From assembly GCA_900548195.1 (NCBI GenBank), contig URJQ01000053.1, forward strand, positions 1 to 19,527: DNA of 19,527 nucleotides, written 5' to 3'. This document shows positions 16,306 to 19,527 of the stretch, piece by piece. Position numbers and translations under genes: made by a program. Position 1 is the first letter of the stretch; every line of letters starts with the position of its first letter. The notes beneath the pieces are model-generated. The model was given only the letters and a program-made list of their open reading frames with translations, ran no database searches and was not told the DNA's origin. This stretch comes from an uncultured Prevotella sp. (GTDB lineage Bacteria; Bacteroidota; Bacteroidia; Bacteroidales; Bacteroidaceae).

Positions 16306-17820
16306 TTACTTGATAAGCTTCAGCCAAGAGTCTGTCAAAGGTGTGTCTGTGTCACCGAGAGGCGCACCGTAGTTGCCTGTAGTCGGAGTGTTGATACCTC
16401 CAAATATCCAAGCCACATTGCCGAAAGCTACACCTGCTGCGTTACGACGTGCGAGGAATGTGCCTGGCACTTCCACTTCTGTCCAGTTGACGCAGTCTGT
16501 AGAGCGATAAATCTTAGAAGAGACAATAGGTGTCTTACCATCTTCACCTACAGTCTCACCACCTACCATATATACTACATTGTCGCAAACGATAGCTTTT
16601 GCGTGATACAATGCAGGCATACCAGTGAGCTCTCCTTCTTTCTTCCATGTGGTACCGTCGGTGGAAGAATAAACTCCTGTGCGCAAGAAATCCTCCGCTC
16701 CGACGAAGTACTGGAAGCCTGTAAGACACCACAGTTTGCCATTGAATGTGAAGAATTGGTCTGCCAGACGTCTTGCTACGTCGCAATCTTCGTCATCAGA
16801 AGTAGGTGTGATATACTCCCAATTCTTTCCGTCTGTAGTGACAGCATAGAGGCGCTTGCCCTGAAGCATACCGAAACCATAGCAGAAACCTCCCTTGATA
16901 TACATCTTACCATCTTTTACTGTAACGTTGTAGTTTGTGCCATTCATGTAAGAGAAAGGTACGGTATTGCCCTTTGCATCCTTTACAGTTGCACCGACAG
17001 AGTCACAGCGGAAGGTCTCACCGTCAGCAGTAGAGAAGAGCTGGAGTGTAGGAATATCCTTAGCAGGGCCCATCCATCCTTCGCTCACGTCAGCAGGGTT
17101 GCCATACTTGTCGGCACCGAATGTGCGAGCACCGCCTACTACATACATGCGTCCATTGAATACAGCGAGACGTGCGCCTTCACCACCGATGACATAGCCT
17201 TTCTGACCTTCAGGAAGTTTCACTCCTGTAATATCGGTCTTGTAATCAATTTCGTTCCACTTTACGCCATCTTCGGAAGAGAAGAGCTGATAATTCTCTG
17301 TCTCGCCGCTCAAAGATGTGGTGATGGCATAGATTTTACCATTGAATACGCACATGTCGTAGTCGAGTAGCCCGGTTGGGAACCCCTGGAAAGCAGAACT
17401 CTTGTTTACCATGTCTGCACCATTAGCAGTCTTTGCCTTTACCACGTTGAGAGTGTAAGCCTTGCTATTGCCCTTTTCGTCCTTCACGGTGAGGCTGACA
17501 GCAGAAGTCACATCGATGCTGGTCATGGTGTTTACCTTCTCAGTTCCGATATATACGTCAGTTCCGAGAGTGCCTGTAGCCAGGATGGTAGCCTGCTTGA
17601 GGTCTGCGTCCATCACGTCCCATTCCACGCTGTCGTTGGTATTCTCAATCTTGAGAGTATTCTGATCTATTACGCAAGTGTATGCTTTCGCACTTCCAGC
17701 AGGGGTTACTGATACAGATGTGATGCCTACTACAGGTGCCTTGTCGTCGTCACTATCCGAGCAGGATACGAATGCTCCAGCAGCGAGTGCGAGCATAATC
17801 ATTGTTGAAAACTTCTTCAT
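16306..17820 (-). CDS. Surface lipoprotein with Kelch-like propeller (DUF6242-like)
   Basis: This 504-residue protein has a lipoprotein signal ending FVSC with lipidated C20. The next residues, SDSDDD, are an acidic run of the kind that sends Bacteroidota lipoproteins to the cell surface. Residues about 30-130 form a beta-rich N-terminal domain (SVSVTPAGSAKAYTCVID; YTLNVVKAKT). Residues about 140-500 contain repeated Kelch/propeller blades, each with a FNGKIYA, FNGRMYVVGG, DNVVYMVGG or GNVAWIFGG strand and a following SSEDGVKWNEI or RSTDCVNWTEV type strand. The mature chain has eight cysteines besides the lipidated one. It is second in the transcript, 44 nt after the tlpA-like gene and 86 nt before the SusC-like gene. 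A role as accessory binding protein for the SusCD complex is inferred from position; the ligand is unknown. Confidence 0.88.
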   Translation of the reverse strand: MKKFSTMIMLALAAGAFVSCSDSDDDKAPVVGITSVSVTPAGSAKAYTCVIDQNTLKIENTNDSVEWDVMDADLKQATILATGTLGTDVYIGTEKVNTMTSIDVTSAVSLTVKDEKGNSKAYTLNVVKAKTANGADMVNKSSAFQGFPTGLLDYDMCVFNGKIYAITTSLSGETENYQLFSSEDGVKWNEIDYKTDITGVKLPEGQKGYVIGGEGARLAVFNGRMYVVGGARTFGADKYGNPADVSEGWMGPAKDIPTLQLFSTADGETFRCDSVGATVKDAKGNTVPFSYMNGTNYNVTVKDGKMYIKGGFCYGFGMLQGKRLYAVTTDGKNWEYITPTSDDEDCDVARRLADQFFTFNGKLWCLTGFQYFVGAEDFLRTGVYSSTDGTTWKKEGELTGMPALYHAKAIVCDNVVYMVGGETVGEDGKTPIVSSKIYRSTDCVNWTEVEVPGTFLARRNAAGVAFGNVAWIFGGINTPTTGNYGAPLGDTDTPLTDSWLKLIK

Positions 17821-17864
17821 AAATCTTAATGTTTAAGTGTTATTATTGATGATGTGTTTGTGAT

Positions 17865-19061
17865 TTACATTGCAGCGCCCATCATGCCCATTCCGCCGAT
17901 GACCTTCGGAGCCTGGACTGGCTTTCCTGCGAGGCAGTCTTCGATGGCTTTCTTGACGCCTTCTCCGCGGAGGTTTTTCCTGTAGATGTTGCCTGCCTTG
18001 TCGATGAGGATGATGAACGGGATGCCACCAAACTGGTATGTGTCCATCACCATCTTGCCAGCGTCAGGTGTCCAGCCCTGCATCCATGCCATGCCTTCTT
18101 CCTTCATCGCCTTGGTCCACGCTTCCTTCTTGGCATCGATGGACACGCTCAGGAATTCCACTCCCTTGCCCTTGAATTCTTCATAGTATTTCTTCAGGTG
18201 AGGAATCTCCTGACGGCATGGTCCGCACCAGCTTGCCCAGAAGTCCAGCACTATCACCTTGCCCTTGAGCTTGCTCAGAGATACGGTCTTGCCCTTGACA
18301 TTTTGGAAAGTAAACTCAGGAGCTGGCTTGCCTTCCTTCATTCGCTCGCGTTTCTCTTTTGCTTCTGCGCGTGCCTTGCGGAAGTCTGCTACGAGTTGCT
18401 TTGCTGTGGCAGAAGTGCTCTCCAGTTTTGCCAATGCGGCATTGATGATGTCAGCATCCTTCTCTTCGTCGAGTTTTGCCAGAGGCACGAGGACGCTGGT
18501 GAGGTCGGAATAGTGCTCTGTCAGATAGCGCATCCATGCGTCGCTGTCTTCGCCGGAAGCGTCATAGAGCGACATAGCGAGCTGCTGGCTCTTCTTCTGG
18601 TCTTCTATCTTTGCCTTATACACATTTTGAGAGATGGCAATCATGGTCTGATAGCTACGGTATGCGTGGAAATTGACGAGGTTCATCAGTTCATTTTTCT
18701 TTCCTGCGCGTATATATACATAAGGTGGGTTCTTGATCTTGATCTTTGCAGTGTCGAGTCCGCGGAAGTCGATGTCCATGTTTTCATCTTCCAGCCATAC
18801 ATCCACTGCCTGCCATCCGCCACAATCCACTACTGCATCTCCTGCTTTCTCCACAGGTACTGAGAGTGTGTATGAATGGTCTGCATTGACAGGTGTCTCT
18901 GCAAGCACTTTCTTGTCGGTGCCTGAATACTGGTACACCTTTACTGTGAAATCAGGTTCGATGAATTTCACTTTTCCCTTGATTGTTACGGTCTGCTGTG
19001 CTGAGGCTGTCATTGCGAAGCCGAGGCAGAGCGTTGCTAATAATGTTTTTAAGTTGCTCAT
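17865..19061 (-). CDS. TlpA-like periplasmic thiol-disulfide oxidoreductase with DUF4369-like N-terminus
   Basis: This 398-residue protein has a signal peptide (1 to about 21, TASAQQ). A DUF4369-like beta domain covers about 22-115 (VTIKGKVKFIEPDFTVKVYQ). A helical charged linker reaches to about 243. A TlpA/AhpC-type thioredoxin domain covers about 245-380 (GKPAPEFTFQNVKGKTVSL; WCGPC with C279 and C282; cis-proline P348 in GGIPFI). The C-terminal tail is rich in glycine and methionine (GGMGMMGAAM). The frame is open upstream to an ATG at 19211, but those 50 extra residues would precede the signal peptide and overlap leader repeats, so the start at 19061 was chosen. It is first in the SusCD transcript. 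Such proteins reduce or rearrange disulfides in the periplasm; the partner is unknown. Confidence 0.9.
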   Translation of the reverse strand: MSNLKTLLATLCLGFAMTASAQQTVTIKGKVKFIEPDFTVKVYQYSGTDKKVLAETPVNADHSYTLSVPVEKAGDAVVDCGGWQAVDVWLEDENMDIDFRGLDTAKIKIKNPPYVYIRAGKKNELMNLVNFHAYRSYQTMIAISQNVYKAKIEDQKKSQQLAMSLYDASGEDSDAWMRYLTEHYSDLTSVLVPLAKLDEEKDADIINAALAKLESTSATAKQLVADFRKARAEAKEKRERMKEGKPAPEFTFQNVKGKTVSLSKLKGKVIVLDFWASWCGPCRQEIPHLKKYYEEFKGKGVEFLSVSIDAKKEAWTKAMKEEGMAWMQGWTPDAGKMVMDTYQFGGIPFIILIDKAGNIYRKNLRGEGVKKAIEDCLAGKPVQAPKVIGGMGMMGAAM

Positions 19062-19210
19062 TGTCTTGATTAGTTTTATGTTTTCTTTACTTTGTTTTCT
19101 TATATAGCGACTCAGAAATGAAATTGGGTAATGAATAATGAAAAAAAATGAATGTTTTTGTTGTCTTGTTGTTTTGTTGTTTGTACTATTCGCTTGTGGC
19201 TTGACTATCA

Positions 19211-19242
19211 ACTAAACAACCAAACCACTAAACAACCAAACC
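19211..19242 (-). repeat. Perfect tandem 16-bp repeat in the tlpA leader
   Basis: ACTAAACAACCAAACC occurs twice with no gap (19211-19226, 19227-19242), followed by a partial third unit (ACCAATCAAAGG). It lies between the promoter box and the start codon. Each unit contains AAACAAC, whose reverse complement GTTGTTT occurs twice nearby (19168-19174 and 19176-19182), so the leader RNA could fold on itself. Confidence 0.85.
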
Positions 19243-19248
19243 ACCAAT

Positions 19249-19256
19249 CAAAGGTA
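19249..19256 (-). promoter_or_regulatory. Promoter -7 box of the TlpA/SusCD operon
   Basis: CAAAGGTA on the + strand gives TACCTTTG on the - strand, an exact TAnnTTTG match. Transcription would begin near 19243, leaving a leader of about 180 nt. The palindrome of the dispersed repeat lies directly upstream of it, in the spacer between -7 and -33. No clear -33 TTTG was seen. Confidence 0.55.
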
Positions 19257-19271
19257 CTGTCTTCCAGACAG
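19254..19271 (+). repeat. Dispersed palindromic repeat, copy 2
   Basis: The 16-nt core GTACTGTCTTCCAGAC (19254-19269) extends here to the full palindrome CTGTCT-TCC-AGACAG (19257-19271). It overlaps the outer two bases of the tlpA promoter box, so a protein binding it could block or help that promoter. Confidence 0.75.
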
Positions 19272-19331
19272 CTGTCCCCACTTATATGTTAAATCCCGAG
19301 ACTTTGTCCCGGGTTACTCTCGCTTCGCTCA

Positions 19332-19349
19332 GTACTGTCTTCCAGACAG
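19332..19349 (+). repeat. Dispersed palindromic repeat, copy 3
   Basis: The same 16-nt core (19332-19347) and full palindrome (19335-19349) occur 78 bp from copy 2. Copies 2 and 3 are identical over 20 nt, from the core through AGCT. Confidence 0.75.
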
Positions 19350-19402
19350 CTCTTGCTGTGCTCGCTCGCCTTCGGCTCTCTCGCCATATTCAAAATCAAT
19401 CA

Positions 19403-19500
19403 CGGATTACCCGGATGCGACGGATTTGTTCTTTTCACGGATTTTTATTGTGTCTTGCTGGATTTGTCTGCCCCTGCCGGGCGCTGGGATTTTCACGGAT
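19403..19500. repeat. CGGAT-rich intergenic repeat stretch
   Basis: CGGAT occurs five times (19403, 19412, 19421, 19438, 19496), often as CACGGATT. Related CGGAT/ATCCG motifs appear in the other large intergenic region at about 8080-8160. No coding signal was seen. Confidence 0.65.
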
Positions 19501-19527
19501 TAACTCTTGCTGGAGGTAATCCAGCGC

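Larger units (their letters stand above)
19062..19527. other. Non-coding leader and repeat-rich upstream region
   Basis: This stretch contains the tlpA-like leader (up to about 19243), its promoter and a repeat-rich part to the window edge. The open frames crossing it consist of repeats and low-complexity sequence and I do not regard them as genes. Besides the listed repeats there are short inverted matches such as GCTGGA/TCCAGC at 19509-19525. Whatever gene lies upstream is outside the window. Confidence 0.7.

Noticed and set aside
16603..17370. 255-codon open frame on the + strand inside the Kelch-like lipoprotein gene
   Set aside because: It is antisense to a gene with lipobox and blade repeats, and its translation is cysteine/serine-rich without recognisable domains.
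18198..18863. 221-codon open frame on the + strand inside the TlpA-like gene
   Set aside because: It overlaps the WCGPC domain on the other strand and has hydrophobic, leucine/cysteine-rich composition typical of a reverse frame.
8329..19061. Classical polysaccharide utilisation locus
   Set aside because: SusC, SusD and a regulator are present, but no glycoside hydrolase, lyase, esterase or sulfatase is encoded within the window.
19062..19211. 50-residue N-terminal extension of the TlpA-like protein
   Set aside because: The extension places a signal peptide in mid-protein and is encoded by leader sequence; the ATG at 19061 immediately precedes a normal signal peptide.
19286..19519. 77-codon open frame near the right end
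   Set aside because: It runs through dispersed and CGGAT repeats and has no supported homology or context.

Overview
The window reads as a chromosomal segment of a Bacteroidota bacterium, most probably of the Prevotella group (order Bacteroidales). This rests on SusC/SusD-type proteins, a FecR anti-sigma factor paired with an ECF sigma factor, TAnnTTTG-type promoter boxes, TlpA/thioredoxin proteins with DUF4369-like N-termini, and C-terminal tails resembling type IX secretion (T9SS) sorting domains. Species cannot be assigned by eye. All seven large intergenic/operonic blocks are intact; no frameshifted or broken gene, tRNA, rRNA, insertion sequence or CRISPR was seen.

Left part (1-7834, + strand): a vitamin B12 (cobalamin) uptake operon. 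A TATCTTTG promoter box (161-168) precedes a cobalamin riboswitch (about 175-409). The riboswitch ends in a small hairpin whose 3' arm holds the GGAG in front of the first gene and whose loop can pair with the L5 loop of the aptamer. Three genes follow with short gaps: a BtuB-like TonB-dependent receptor, a BtuG-like beta-propeller, and a 1344-residue surface protein with GLUG repeats and a DUF4465-like domain. The second and third have plain signal peptides and T9SS-like tails, where Bacteroides BtuG proteins are lipoproteins. Together they would capture B12 outside the cell and pass it through the outer membrane, with expression switched off by cobalamin.

Middle (7835-8328): the convergent intergenic region. 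It holds a terminator for the B12 operon, a perfect 12-bp palindromic hairpin, CGGAT-rich repeats, one copy of a dispersed 16-nt repeat, and two arrays of degenerate 7-nt repeats facing each other as a 37-bp-arm inverted repeat.

Right part (8329-19061, - strand): read in the direction of transcription this is a TlpA-like thiol-disulfide oxidoreductase, a surface lipoprotein with a Kelch-like propeller, a SusC-like transporter, a SusD-like lipoprotein and a second thioredoxin-fold protein, ending in a hairpin at 10251-10284. A separate unit with its own promoter follows: an ECF sigma factor and a FecR-type anti-sigma factor. The locus has no glycoside hydrolase, lyase, sulfatase or peptidase. 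Its transported substrate is unknown; the association of a SusCD pair with two thioredoxin-fold proteins and a cysteine-rich surface lipoprotein is the most unusual gene grouping here.

Right end (19062-19527): the leader and promoter of the SusCD locus plus non-coding repeats: a tandem 16-bp repeat, two copies of the dispersed palindrome, and a CGGAT-rich stretch.
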